A DNA stretch of 64,000 nt, taken from positions 2,356,001 through 2,420,000 of the forward strand of contig NZ_LT629692.1 in NCBI RefSeq assembly GCF_900100885.1, in the 5' to 3' direction. Of the stretch, positions 8,710-17,235 are shown piece after piece (positions within the stretch are counted from its first letter, which is position 1; each line of letters starts with the position of its first letter). The DNA is from Microbacterium pygmaeum (GTDB lineage Bacteria > Actinomycetota > Actinomycetes > Actinomycetales > Microbacteriaceae). The notes under the pieces were generated by a model, which worked only from the letters and a program-made list of their open reading frames with translations, was not told where the DNA came from and did not search any database. Made by a program: the position numbers and the translations under genes.

Positions 8710-10235
8710 CGCTGGCGCGGACGTGGGCGGTCGCCCTCACCGGCCTGGAGGGCGACCTCGTGGAGGTCGAGGCGGACCTGTCGAATCAGACGCCGGACTT
8801 CCACATCATCGGACTGCCGGACAAGTCGCTGGGCGAGGCGGTGCAGCGGATCCACAATGCGAGCGCGAACTGCGGGCTGGAACTGCCGCGCAGACGTCTG
8901 ACCGTGAACCTCTCGCCCGCCAGCCTGCCCAAGCACGGCTCGTCGTTCGACGTCGCGATCGCGATCGCAGCCCTCGCGACTCAGAACGCACTCGACCTGG
9001 TCTCGATCGCCGAGACGGTGCACATCGGCGAACTCGGACTCGACGGTCGTCTGCGACCGGTACCCGGCGTGCTCCCGGCGGTTCTGGCCGCGGCGCGGAT
9101 GGGCATGCGCAGGGTCGTGGTGCCGCACGCGAACGAGGCGGAGGCGCGACTCGTGGAGGGCATCGAGGTGATCGGGGCGGTCGCTCTGGGCGATGTCGCG
9201 CGCCGTCACGGCGCACGGATCGATGACCGAGACCTCGACCCGGTTCCGCTCCCGCGCGGTGTCGAGGTGGTCGTGCCGATACCGGAGCTCGCCGAGGTCA
9301 TCGGGCAGCGCGACGCCGTCGAGGCGCTGATCGCCGCTGCCGCAGGCGGTCACCACCTGCTCATGAGCGGCCCGCCGGGCGCCGGGAAGACGATGCTCGC
9401 CGCGCGTCTGCCGGGCATCCTCCCGCCGCTGGATGACGCGGCGGCGCTCGAGGTCGCCTCGATCCGGTCGCTGTGCGGAGATCCGGTCGACACCCTCACC
9501 CGGCGCCCGCCGCTGGAATCGCCTCATCACAGCGCGAGCATCGCCGCGTTGGTCGGCGGCGGATCCCGGGTGGTCCGCCCAGGCGCCATCGCCCGGGCCA
9601 CGCACGGCGTGCTCTTCCTCGACGAGGTCGGCGAGTTCGCGCCCAGCGTGCTCGATGCGCTCCGCCAGCCGCTGGAGAAGGGCCGGATCGCGATCCACCG
9701 AGCCGGTGTCACCGCCAGCTTCCCGGCCAGCTTCCAGTTGATCCTCGCGACCAATCCCTGCCCCTGCGGGAACTACGGCGTGCGGGCGGCGTCGTGCGTG
9801 TGTCCGCCCATGGCGATCCGGCGGTACCTCGGCCGTCTCTCCGGGCCGCTGCTGGACCGCGTCGACATCGAGCTCGGTCTGACGCGGGTCTCGGTCGCCC
9901 ACGCCGCGTCGATCGGGGCGGACGCGGTGACGACGGATGCTGCGGCGGCGCGCGTCGCGGACGCACGCGCTCGCGCCGCATTCCGCCTGCGGGAGACCGA
10001 GTGGTCGGTCAACGCCAGGGTGTCCGGCCCCTGGCTGCGCGAGGGCCCGCTCGCACTGGCCCCCGTCGTCCGCCGGCCGATCGACGTGGCCCTGCATCGC
10101 GGTGCGCTGACGCTCCGCGGCTACGACCGCGTGCTGCGCGTCGCGTGGACGCTCTGCGACCTGGCCGGGCGGGTCTCGCCGACCGTGCACGACATCGGCA
10201 GAGCGCTGTTCATGAAGAAGGGAATCACGACATGA
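8706..10235 (+). CDS. comM: ComM/YifB-like AAA+ ATPase (Mg-chelatase subunit ChlI-like)
   Basis: A 509-residue protein. It has an N-terminal ChlI-type domain (about 1-125), then an AAA+ core with Walker A GPPGAGKT at 222-229, a Walker B-type GVLFLDEVGEF near 300, and an NPCPCGNYG segment with conserved cysteines (about 349-357). The C-terminal domain is the Mg-chelatase lid. In naturally competent bacteria ComM is a hexameric helicase that promotes branch migration of incoming DNA. Here it sits between yraN and dprA with 4-bp overlaps on both sides, so the three are co-translated. The rest of the uptake machinery is not in this window, so competence cannot be inferred. Confidence 0.92.
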   Translation: MTLARTWAVALTGLEGDLVEVEADLSNQTPDFHIIGLPDKSLGEAVQRIHNASANCGLELPRRRLTVNLSPASLPKHGSSFDVAIAIAALATQNALDLVSIAETVHIGELGLDGRLRPVPGVLPAVLAAARMGMRRVVVPHANEAEARLVEGIEVIGAVALGDVARRHGARIDDRDLDPVPLPRGVEVVVPIPELAEVIGQRDAVEALIAAAAGGHHLLMSGPPGAGKTMLAARLPGILPPLDDAAALEVASIRSLCGDPVDTLTRRPPLESPHHSASIAALVGGGSRVVRPGAIARATHGVLFLDEVGEFAPSVLDALRQPLEKGRIAIHRAGVTASFPASFQLILATNPCPCGNYGVRAASCVCPPMAIRRYLGRLSGPLLDRVDIELGLTRVSVAHAASIGADAVTTDAAAARVADARARAAFRLRETEWSVNARVSGPWLREGPLALAPVVRRPIDVALHRGALTLRGYDRVLRVAWTLCDLAGRVSPTVHDIGRALFMKKGITT

Positions 10236-11467
10236 CCGACATCCTCCCCGCGCCGGATATCGCCCGCACGGCGCTGGCGCCCCTCGTCGCGCACGCTCTG
10301 AATGACGAACTCGCCCTGCACGTGTTCGCGACGGCCGCCTGGAGCCACCTCGCGGAACCGGGCGACGGGGTGGCCGGTCGGATCGTGGGCGCGCTCGGAC
10401 CCGCCACGGCGTTGCACGAGGTCGTCACCGGTGGCCGGGACGGAGCCGCCCGCAACGCGGCCGAGCTGACCGCGCAGCAGTGGAAGGACGCCGTCGCCCG
10501 GTGGAGGCCGCGGTGGAACCAACGAGCCGTCCTCGACAATCTCGATGTCGCCAGGATCGCCCGGATCCGTCTGCTCACACCCGAGGACGATCGGTGGCCC
10601 GCCGCCCTGGCCGACCTCGGCGTGCATGCGCCGTTGTGCCTGTGGGTGCGCGGCGATCCTGGCGCCCTCTCGCTCCCGTCACCGCGCGCAGCCATCGTCG
10701 GAGCGCGCGCGGCGACGGCGTACGGCGAGCACGTGGCCGCGGAGCTGGCGGGGGAGCTGGTGGCCCGCGGAGTGATCGTGGTCTCGGGGGCCGCGTACGG
10801 CATCGACGGTGTCGCTCACCGCGTCGCCCTGGCGGCGGGCGGTGTCACCGCCGCGTTGCTGGCCGGAGGCGTGGAGCGCCCGTACCCGACCGGTCACGCC
10901 GACCTGATCGGCCGGATCGCGGCCACGGGAGCCGTCGCCAGCGAGGTTCCGCCCGGCTCGGCGCCGACGCGATGGCGCTTCCTGCAGCGGAACAGGCTGA
11001 TCGCGGCGCTCTCCGAGGCCACCGTCGTCGTGGAGGCGGGCTGGCGGAGCGGCTCGCTCAACACCGCCGGGCACGCGGCCGCCCTCGGACGCCCGATCGG
11101 GGCTGTACCGGGTCCGGTGACCAGCGCCGCATCGGCAGGATGCCACCGACTTCTCCGCGAGTTCGACGCGCGGTGCATCACGAGCGCGGATGATGTCCTG
11201 GAGCTGCTCGGCGTCCCGACCGGATCGACGTCCTGGCTCCCGCAGACCCTCTTCGACATGCCGGACAGCACCGGACGCACCGACGACAGCACCAGGATCT
11301 CCGACGCCATGAGCGTGCAGTCGTGGCGACGGACGGAAGACATCGCCCGACGTGCGGGGATGTCCGCGGACGATACGAGCGCCATCCTGGGACTCCTGGA
11401 GATCGAAGGTGTCGTCCACCGAGGCGAAGCCGGTTGGCGGAGGGCTCCGGCTCCTCGACGCCCCTGA
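10232..11467 (+). CDS. dprA: DNA-processing protein DprA
   Basis: DprA loads RecA on single-stranded DNA during transformation; many non-competent bacteria also keep it. The ATG at 10232 overlaps comM by 4 bp and gives 411 residues. The Rossmann-like core carries AIVGARAATAYGEHVAAELA and VVSGAAYGIDGVAHRVAL, followed by AGGVERPYPTGH and FLQRNRLIAALSEATVVVEA. These are the canonical DprA blocks. The last about 60 residues resemble the winged-helix C-terminal domain (DTSAILGLLEIEGVVHR). xerC follows after 64 bp. Confidence 0.94.
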   Translation: MTDILPAPDIARTALAPLVAHALNDELALHVFATAAWSHLAEPGDGVAGRIVGALGPATALHEVVTGGRDGAARNAAELTAQQWKDAVARWRPRWNQRAVLDNLDVARIARIRLLTPEDDRWPAALADLGVHAPLCLWVRGDPGALSLPSPRAAIVGARAATAYGEHVAAELAGELVARGVIVVSGAAYGIDGVAHRVALAAGGVTAALLAGGVERPYPTGHADLIGRIAATGAVASEVPPGSAPTRWRFLQRNRLIAALSEATVVVEAGWRSGSLNTAGHAAALGRPIGAVPGPVTSAASAGCHRLLREFDARCITSADDVLELLGVPTGSTSWLPQTLFDMPDSTGRTDDSTRISDAMSVQSWRRTEDIARRAGMSADDTSAILGLLEIEGVVHRGEAGWRRAPAPRRP

Positions 11468-11531
11468 CCGTTTCACCGGAACGCCGTGGGTCAGCGACCG
11501 GCCGGGTGGACGGTCGGTGCATGCTGGGACG

Positions 11532-12446
11532 ATGCAGATCGATGAGGCGGCCGCGGCGTATGCCGACGAGATCGCCCGTGTTCGCCGGCTCTCTCCCGCC
11601 ACCGTCCGCGCTTACGCGGCGGATCTCCGCGACCTCGCTCTGGCCGTGGCCCCGATCACGAGGCTGGAGGACATCGATCTGGAGGCGCTGCGGCAGTGGC
11701 TGTGGGTGGCCACCCAGCGCGGTGATGCGCGCTCGACCCTGGCTCGGCGAACTGCTGCCGCCCGGGGCTTCTTCGCCTGGGCCACCGAGTCCGGCCTCGT
11801 CCCGACCGATCCCAGTCTGAGGCTGGTGGCGCCCAAACGGGGCCGCTCGCTGCCTCAGGTCGCCACCGCGGACGGCGTCCGGGAGGTGCTGGACACGCTG
11901 GCGGACCGGGCACGGGACGGCGACGCGATCGTCCTGCGGGACAGCGCGATGCTCGAGACGTTCTACGGAGCAGGCATCCGCGTCTCCGAGCTGTGCGGCC
12001 TGGATCTGGACGACCTCGATCTCGAACGCGCAACCGTCCGGGTGATGGGCAAAGGGTCCAAGGAGCGCGTCGTGCCCTTCGGCGTTCCCGCCCTGCGCGC
12101 CCTCGAGGCGTACCTGACGAGGGGGCGGCCCGCCCTCGTCGCCCGCACGAGCGCCCCCGACAGCGCGGGACGGGCACTGTTCTGCGGCGCGCGCGGCGCG
12201 CGCATCGTCCCGCGTGCGGTGTACGACGTCGTCGTGCGAGCACTGGGCCCGACGATGGGAACAGCCGCCGTCGGCCCGCACGCGCTCCGGCACTCCGCGG
12301 CGACGCATCTCCTCGACGGGGGAGCAGACCTCCGCGCCGTGCAGGAGTTGCTCGGCCACGCGAGCCTGGGCACCACGCAGATCTACACCCACGTCTCCTC
12401 GGAACGACTCGCCGCTTCCTATCGGCTCGCGCACCCGCGCGCCTGA
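11532..12446 (+). CDS. xerC: Tyrosine recombinase XerC/XerD type
   Basis: Site-specific recombinase expected to resolve chromosome dimers at dif with its partner. The ATG at 11532 gives 304 residues, the normal Xer length. Starts further upstream would overlap dprA and add residues foreign to the family. All catalytic residues are visible: Arg150 (YGAGIRVSEL), Lys174 (GKGSKERVVP), His250 and Arg253 (HALRHSAAT), His276 (LLGHASLGTTQIYTHV) and the nucleophile Tyr285. An N-terminal SAM-like DNA-binding domain covers about 1-95. Position after dprA is the common one for chromosomal xerC, which argues against a phage integrase. Confidence 0.92.
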   Translation: MQIDEAAAAYADEIARVRRLSPATVRAYAADLRDLALAVAPITRLEDIDLEALRQWLWVATQRGDARSTLARRTAAARGFFAWATESGLVPTDPSLRLVAPKRGRSLPQVATADGVREVLDTLADRARDGDAIVLRDSAMLETFYGAGIRVSELCGLDLDDLDLERATVRVMGKGSKERVVPFGVPALRALEAYLTRGRPALVARTSAPDSAGRALFCGARGARIVPRAVYDVVVRALGPTMGTAAVGPHALRHSAATHLLDGGADLRAVQELLGHASLGTTQIYTHVSSERLAASYRLAHPRA

Positions 12447-12502
12447 GGACTAGCGCCGTGCGCGCGGGTGCGCAACCGCTGGGCCCATCGGCACGCTCGT
12501 CC

Positions 12503-12508
12503 TATCGT
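12503..12508 (+). promoter_or_regulatory. -10 hexamer TATCGT, leaderless start at 12515
   Basis: TATCGT ends 6 nt before the ATG at 12515. No ribosome site is visible, which fits leaderless transcription of the lipoprotein gene. Confidence 0.4.
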
Positions 12509-12514
12509 GATTGG

Positions 12515-13084
12515 ATGAGCAGCTTCCGACGCAGCGCCAGGTCGGTCCTCGCGACGGCCTCGTTGACCGCCACCGCCCTGGCACTGGCGGGATGCCTGAC
12601 CGTCAACATCCCGGCATCCGGGCCTGCCGATGAGGCGATCTCGCCGGTGCCCTTCCCGTCCCTCACCGACGATGGTCGCACCCGGCTGCCCGATGACGCG
12701 ACGCAGGACTGCGCCGGGCAGCCGGTCACGATCGCGGCCGAAGCAGGGGCGGCCGACCTGACCGGCGACTGCCCGTCCGTCACCGTGAACGGCGCCGACC
12801 GGCACGTCGACCTGTCGGGCGCCGCGGTCGGCGAACTCATCCTCCGCGGGGATCGGATCGAGGTCGACGCCGGCGTGCTGGGCACGCTCGAGATCGGCGG
12901 ACAGGACAACGAGGTCACGGCGAGCACGATCGGCGGCGTGTCGATCCGCGGCGACCGCAACGAGGTCTCGGCCACCGGCCAGATCGGCTCGGTGATGATC
13001 AGTGGCAACGACAACGACGTCGACGCGCAACTGGTCGGTTCCGTCGAGGTCAGCGGCGGGGGCAACGAGGTCGGTCAGGACTGA
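12515..13084 (+). CDS. Secreted lipoprotein with a DUF3060-like repeat region
   Basis: A 189-residue lipoprotein precursor. The signal peptide has an Arg-rich n-region, a hydrophobic core and the lipobox LALAGC with Cys27. From about 85 the chain is a run of short imperfect repeats (AVGELILRGDRIEV, VLGTLEIGGQDNEV, TIGGVSIRGDRNEV, QIGSVMISGNDNDV, LVGSVEVSGGGNEV). Their strong beta-strand alternation is like the DUF3060 family, and a small beta-solenoid is likely. Function is unknown. The 3' end overlaps the convergent M23 gene by 10 bp. Confidence 0.8.
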   Translation: MSSFRRSARSVLATASLTATALALAGCLTVNIPASGPADEAISPVPFPSLTDDGRTRLPDDATQDCAGQPVTIAAEAGAADLTGDCPSVTVNGADRHVDLSGAAVGELILRGDRIEVDAGVLGTLEIGGQDNEVTASTIGGVSIRGDRNEVSATGQIGSVMISGNDNDVDAQLVGSVEVSGGGNEVGQD

Positions 13085-13623
13085 AGGGCCTCGCAGCACG
13101 GCAGGAGGACGGCTCGAGGCACACCGCCCAGCAGCAGCATCGGGTTGATGTACCGGCCGTCCGAACGGACGCCGAAGTGCACGGCCCCTGGGGCGGCGTG
13201 CCCGCCGATCGAGCCCGTGGCCACGAGGTCACCGCGGCGCACCTCCGACCCGACGGCCGCGATCGCCTCCGCGGGTTCCAGCGTCGTCACCAGGCCCCCG
13301 CCGTGATCGATCGTGACCACGCTGCGATCGGCGACCCGACCTGCGAACGCGATGATGCCATCCGCGGGTGATCGAAGACTGACCTCGCCGTCATCCAACG
13401 GCCGGATGTCGATGCCCCGGTGACCGGGTTCGTACTGGTGAGCGGGCGCGACGAAGGGGGCGACGATCCGCATCCGATCCAGCGGCCACACCCAGCCGAG
13501 GTCGGTCAGCGCGACGGAGTCGTCGGCGCGTGCGGGCGGTCCAGCAGGCGCGAGTGCCGCCAGCAGCGCGACCAGCAGCGCGACCAGTGCGGCCCGCGCC
13601 GGAATCGGATGATCGAACATCAT
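13075..13623 (-). CDS. Secreted M23/LytM-like peptidoglycan-binding protein, HxH motif altered
   Basis: A 182-residue exported protein: signal peptide (about 1-33, ending near PARA-DD), then a LytM fold with the zinc ligands His68 and Asp72 (GHRGIDI), a His107 in TIDHGGG and His149 in GAVHFGV. In active M23 peptidases the last motif is HxH. Here the first histidine is replaced (AVH), as in some actinobacterial homologues, so endopeptidase activity is uncertain and a role in activating amidases is possible. Start at 13623 or 13620 (ATGATG); nothing in the sequence separates them. It is divergent from rpsB. Confidence 0.82.
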   Translation of the reverse strand: MMFDHPIPARAALVALLVALLAALAPAGPPARADDSVALTDLGWVWPLDRMRIVAPFVAPAHQYEPGHRGIDIRPLDDGEVSLRSPADGIIAFAGRVADRSVVTIDHGGGLVTTLEPAEAIAAVGSEVRRGDLVATGSIGGHAAPGAVHFGVRSDGRYINPMLLLGGVPRAVLLPCCEALQS

Positions 13624-13939
13624 CCGGTCAGTGTCCCGCTCGCACGATCCGCCTGCCCGAGAACGTGCTGATCGGCGGACTGCTGCCGTCGCGCAGGCGC
13701 CTGGGGAGGAGGGCCCACCTGATACACTGGGAGGACATCTCGCTCGTCGAGGTGAATCCGCGTGCCCACAGCACACCGAGGACCCCAGGTCCTCGAACGT
13801 GCGGCATCCACTCCCACCGGTCTTTCAGGGCACAACTCTGTCAGCGGGCGTGAGCCGGGCACCAGGCTCGCCGGCCACACGGTCAGGCGATACACAACCG
13901 CAAGCGACGCACTCGTGCGTCGAGAACAGGAGTACGGCC
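13624..13939 (+). other. 316-bp divergent region: rpsB promoter and structured leader
   Basis: No gene is seen here. On the plus strand TACACT (13723-13728) is the best -10 candidate, without a convincing -35. The transcript would then carry a leader of about 205 nt. It contains an 8-bp perfect hairpin at 13777-13795 (CGAGGACC/GGTCCTCG, loop CCA). A 7-bp hairpin follows at 13905-13922 (CGACGCA/TGCGTCG, loop CTCG), just before the AGGAG ribosome site (13928-13932). A weaker GAGCC/GGCTC stem lies near 13853-13870. Such a leader could carry autoregulation by S2, but that is inference. Confidence 0.5.
13723..13728 (+). promoter_or_regulatory. rpsB: Candidate -10 (TACACT) of rpsB-tsf
   Basis: TACACT followed by a purine-rich start region. 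It is about 210 nt upstream of the rpsB ATG, so this operon would not be leaderless. Confidence 0.4.
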
Positions 13940-14926
13940 ATGGCCGTCGTCACCATTCGCCAGCTGCTGGACAGCGGCGTGCACTTCGGACACCAGACCC
14001 GCCGGTGGAACCCGAAAGTCAAGCGCTTCATCCTCACCGAGCGCAGCGGCATCCATATCATCGACCTGCAGCAGTCGCTGACGTACATCGACAAGGCGTA
14101 CGAGTTCGTCAAGGAGACCGTCGCCCACGGCGGCACGATCCTCTTCGTCGGCACCAAGAAGCAGGCGCAGGAGATCCTCGCGGAGCAGGCCACGCGCGTC
14201 GGCCAGCCCTACGTCAACCAGCGCTGGCTCGGTGGTCTGCTGACCAACTTCCAGACCATCTCCAAGCGCCTCGCCCGGATGAAGGAGCTCGAGGAGCTCG
14301 ACTACGAGGTCCCCGCGAACAGCGGCTTCACCAAGAAGGAGCTCCTGCTCAAGAAGCGCGAGCTCGACAAGCTGCACAAGTCGCTCGGCGGCATCCGCAA
14401 CATGACCAAGACGCCGTCGGCGATCTGGGTCGTCGACGCCAAGCGCGAGCACCTGGCCGTCAACGAGGCCACGAAGCTCGGCATCCCGGTCATCGGCATC
14501 CTCGACACGAACGCCGACCCGGACGAGTTCCAGTACCCGATCCCCGGCAATGACGACGCGATCCGCTCCGTCGGCCTGCTGACGCGCATCATCGCCGACG
14601 CGGCCGCCGAGGGCCTCATCCAGCGTCACAACCCGACCGACGAGTCGGCTGAGGCAGCCGAGCCGCTGGCCGACTGGGAGCGCGAGCTTCTGGAGTCGGG
14701 TGCGCCGGCTCAGTCCTCCGCCGAGACCGAGAAGGTCGCCGACGAGGCGATCGCCGCGACCGACCTGGCCGAGGCCGTCGAGGCGGAGCAGGCCGTCGAG
14801 GGCGAGTCCGCCACCGAGACTGCGGCGGATGCCGCGGGCGCCGAACTGCACGACGAGGCCATCGCGGATGCCGCGGGCCAGGGCGTCGAGGCAGTTGAGG
14901 CCGCCGAGGCCGCTGACGCAAAGTAA
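13940..14926 (+). CDS. rpsB: 30S ribosomal protein S2
   Basis: S2 binds late to the 30S head and is needed for docking of S1-like activities. The ATG at 13940 follows AGGAG (13928-13932) at normal spacing and gives 328 residues. The core matches S2 throughout: VTIRQLLDSGVHFGHQTRRWNPK, HIIDLQQSL, GTILFVGTKKQAQ, NQRWLGGLLTN, and VVDAKREHLAVNEATKLGIPVIGILDTNADPD. Beyond about residue 245 there is an 80-residue tail rich in Ala, Glu and Asp. This is common in Microbacteriaceae and probably disordered. tsf follows 37 bp downstream in the usual rpsB-tsf operon. Confidence 0.97.
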   Translation: MAVVTIRQLLDSGVHFGHQTRRWNPKVKRFILTERSGIHIIDLQQSLTYIDKAYEFVKETVAHGGTILFVGTKKQAQEILAEQATRVGQPYVNQRWLGGLLTNFQTISKRLARMKELEELDYEVPANSGFTKKELLLKKRELDKLHKSLGGIRNMTKTPSAIWVVDAKREHLAVNEATKLGIPVIGILDTNADPDEFQYPIPGNDDAIRSVGLLTRIIADAAAEGLIQRHNPTDESAEAAEPLADWERELLESGAPAQSSAETEKVADEAIAATDLAEAVEAEQAVEGESATETAADAAGAELHDEAIADAAGQGVEAVEAAEAADAK

Positions 14927-14963
14927 TCCGTCCACCAGACACACCCGAAGGATTCACCGCACA

Positions 14964-15791
14964 ATGGCAAACTTCACGATCGCCGACATCAAGGCGCTGC
15001 GCGAGCAGCTGGGCACCGGCATGGTCGACACCAAGAAGGCACTCGAAGAGGCTGACGGAGACGTCGAGAAGGCCGTCGAGATCCTGCGCCTGAAGGGCGC
15101 GAAGGGCAACGCCAAGCGCGCCGACCGCTCCACCAGCGAGGGACTGGTCACCGCCCGCGAGGGCGAGGGCAAGGTCACGCTGATCGAGCTGGCGTGCGAG
15201 ACCGACTTCGTCGCCAAGAACGACCGCTTCATCGCGCTGGCCGATAAGGTCGCCGACGCTGCGAGCGCGGCCGGCTCCGACTCGGCGGAGGCCGCACTGG
15301 CCGCTCCGGCCGGCGACCAGACGGTCGACCAGCTGATCTCCGACGAGGCGGCCATCATCGGCGAAAAGGTCGAACTGCGCCGCGTGCGCACGCTGACCGG
15401 CGACAAGTTCGAGGTGTACCTGCACAAGACCAGCAAAGACCTGCCCCCGCAGGTCGGCGTGGTTCTGGCCTACACCGGAGACGACGCCGAAACGGCGCGC
15501 TCGCTCGCCCAGCACATCTCGTTCGCGAACCCGACGTACCTGTCGCGCGACGAGGTGCCCGAGGCCGAGGTCGACAAGGAGCGTGAGATCGTCACGGAGA
15601 TCTCCCGCGGCGAGGGCAAGCCCGAGGCCGCACTGCCGAAGATCGTCGAAGGCCGCGTCAACGCGTTCTTCAAGCAGGTCGCCCTGCTCGATCAGGACTA
15701 CGCGCGCGACAACAAGCTTTCGGTGGCGCAGGTGGCCAAGAACGCCGGACTCACTCTGACCGGTTTCGCCCGGTTCAAGGTCGGCGCGTAA
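14964..15791 (+). CDS. tsf: Elongation factor Ts
   Basis: Guanine-nucleotide exchange factor for EF-Tu. The ATG at 14964 gives 275 residues. It shows the N-terminal UBA-like domain (IKALREQLGTGMVDTKKALEEADGD) and the conserved TDFVAKND motif near 80, which contacts EF-Tu. Dimerisation and core regions follow, ending in LTGFARFKVGA. The gene is the second of the rpsB operon and is followed by a strong terminator at 15801-15832, which separates it from pyrH. Confidence 0.97.
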   Translation: MANFTIADIKALREQLGTGMVDTKKALEEADGDVEKAVEILRLKGAKGNAKRADRSTSEGLVTAREGEGKVTLIELACETDFVAKNDRFIALADKVADAASAAGSDSAEAALAAPAGDQTVDQLISDEAAIIGEKVELRRVRTLTGDKFEVYLHKTSKDLPPQVGVVLAYTGDDAETARSLAQHISFANPTYLSRDEVPEAEVDKEREIVTEISRGEGKPEAALPKIVEGRVNAFFKQVALLDQDYARDNKLSVAQVAKNAGLTLTGFARFKVGA

Positions 15792-15800
15792 TACTCGGGA

Positions 15801-15832
15801 AAGGCCCGCATCATCTCGATGCGGGCCTTTTC
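15801..15832 (+). terminator. Rho-independent terminator after tsf
   Basis: A 12-bp stem (15801-15812 with 15818-15829, AAGGCCCGCATC/GATGCGGGCCTT) with a 5-nt loop, followed by TTCTCAT. Confidence 0.85.
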
Positions 15833-15873
15833 TCATGCCTTCGATAACTTTGGAAACGACGAGAGGATGACAC

Positions 15874-16593
15874 GTGATCGATGAGGCGACAGGTACCAGA
15901 CGGGTGCTCCTGAAGCTCTCCGGCGAAGCATTCGGAGGCGGTCAGCTCGGAGTGAACCCCGACATCGTCAGCCAGATCGCCCGGGAGATCGCCGAGGCGG
16001 TCGACCGGGTCGAGATCGCCGTGGTGGTCGGCGGCGGCAACTTCTTCCGCGGTGCGGAACTGAGCCAGCGGGGCATGGACCGCGGCCGCGCCGATTACAT
16101 GGGCATGCTCGGCACCGTGATGAACGCCCTCGCACTCCAGGACTTCCTCGAGCAGGCCGGTGCGGCCACGCGAGTGCAGTCCGCGATCTCGATGACGCAG
16201 GTCGCCGAGCCGTACATCCCGCGGCGGGCCGAGCGGCACATGGAGAAAGGTCGCGTGGTCATCTTCGGGGCCGGCGCGGGGCTCCCGTACTTCTCCACCG
16301 ACACGGTCGCCGCACAGCGTGCCCTCGAGATCGGCGCGCAGGAGGTGCTCGTCGCCAAGAACGGAGTGGACGGCGTGTACACGGCCGACCCGCACAAGGA
16401 TCCGACGGCGACCAAGATCGACCGCATCACGTATCTCGACGCCCTCCAGCGCGGACTCAAAGTCGTCGACTCGACGGCGTTCAGCCTGTGCATGGACAAC
16501 GCCATGGACATGCGCGTGTTCGGCATGGAGCCGGCCGGCAACGTCACGCGCGCACTGTTGGGCGAGCCCATCGGCACGCTCGTCACCGCCTGA
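15874..16593 (+). CDS. pyrH: UMP kinase
   Basis: Phosphorylates UMP to UDP in pyrimidine nucleotide synthesis and is a hexameric amino-acid-kinase-fold enzyme. The GTG at 15874 has GAGAGG about 9 nt upstream and gives 239 residues. Visible motifs are RVLLKLSGEAFGG at the N-terminus, VVVGGGNFFRG near 51-61, RGMDRGRADYMGMLGTVMNALALQ, and VDGVYTADPHKDPTA near 169-182. It lies in the conserved tsf-pyrH-frr-cdsA order. No separate promoter is obvious, though the tsf terminator implies one. Confidence 0.96.
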   Translation: MIDEATGTRRVLLKLSGEAFGGGQLGVNPDIVSQIAREIAEAVDRVEIAVVVGGGNFFRGAELSQRGMDRGRADYMGMLGTVMNALALQDFLEQAGAATRVQSAISMTQVAEPYIPRRAERHMEKGRVVIFGAGAGLPYFSTDTVAAQRALEIGAQEVLVAKNGVDGVYTADPHKDPTATKIDRITYLDALQRGLKVVDSTAFSLCMDNAMDMRVFGMEPAGNVTRALLGEPIGTLVTA

Positions 16594-16637
16594 GCGCGGC
16601 GCCGCGCGGAACCGCGTGGGAACGGGCTCGCGCCCAA

Positions 16638-16643
16638 TAGACT
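16638..16643 (+). promoter_or_regulatory. frr: -10 hexamer TAGACT upstream of frr
   Basis: TAGACT lies 30 nt before the frr ATG. That would give a short leader containing the GGGAG ribosome site, unlike the leaderless genes in this window. Confidence 0.4.
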
Positions 16644-16673
16644 GAGATCTTGCACTTACCGATGGGAGCTCCA

Positions 16674-17228
16674 ATGATCGCGGACGTCTTGGCCGAGGCC
16701 GGAACGCGCATGGATCGAGCTGTGGAGGCGGCCAAGGACGACTTCGCCACCGTTCGCACGGGTCGCGCCAACCCGCAGCTGTTCCAGAAGACGCTCGTGG
16801 ACTACTACGGGACTCCGACGCCGCTCGCGCAGCTCGCGTCGCTGGCCAACCTCGAGGCGCGGACGCTTCTGATCACGCCGTACGACAAGTCGGCGCTGAA
16901 GGCGATCGAGCAGGCCGTCCGCGACATGCCGAACCTCGGTGCCAACCCGACGAACGACGGGAACGTCGTCCGCGTGACCCTGCCAGATCTCACCGAGGAG
17001 CGCCGGCGCGAGTTCGTCAAACTCGTGCGGTCCAAGGGCGAGGACGCGAAAGTGCACGTGCGCGGAATCCGCCGCAAGTCGAAGGACGATCTCGATGAGC
17101 TCAAGAGCGAGTTCGGCGAGGACGAGCTGACTCGCGCGGAGAAAGAGCTGGACGCGATCACGCGGGCTCACGTCGACGCGATCGACGACGCGCTCAAGCG
17201 CAAAGAGGCAGAACTCCTCGAGGTCTGA
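16674..17228 (+). CDS. frr: Ribosome recycling factor
   Basis: Splits terminated ribosomes together with EF-G. The ATG at 16674 is preceded by GGGAG and gives 184 residues, the standard length. An in-frame ATG 24 nt upstream lacks a site. The family pattern is complete: RMDRAVEAAKDDFATVRTGRANP at the N-terminus, the domain II segment VDYYGTPTPLAQLASL, and TEERRREFVKLVRSKGEDAKV leading to the long helical domain I ending in KRKEAELLEV. cdsA follows after 7 bp. Confidence 0.97.
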   Translation: MIADVLAEAGTRMDRAVEAAKDDFATVRTGRANPQLFQKTLVDYYGTPTPLAQLASLANLEARTLLITPYDKSALKAIEQAVRDMPNLGANPTNDGNVVRVTLPDLTEERRREFVKLVRSKGEDAKVHVRGIRRKSKDDLDELKSEFGEDELTRAEKELDAITRAHVDAIDDALKRKEAELLEV

Positions 17229-17235
17229 TCCGCCG

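Noticed and set aside
11532..12446. Tyrosine recombinase as a phage or island integrase.
   Set aside because: Length, catalytic spacing and place after dprA fit chromosomal XerC; no att-like repeats or foreign genes nearby.
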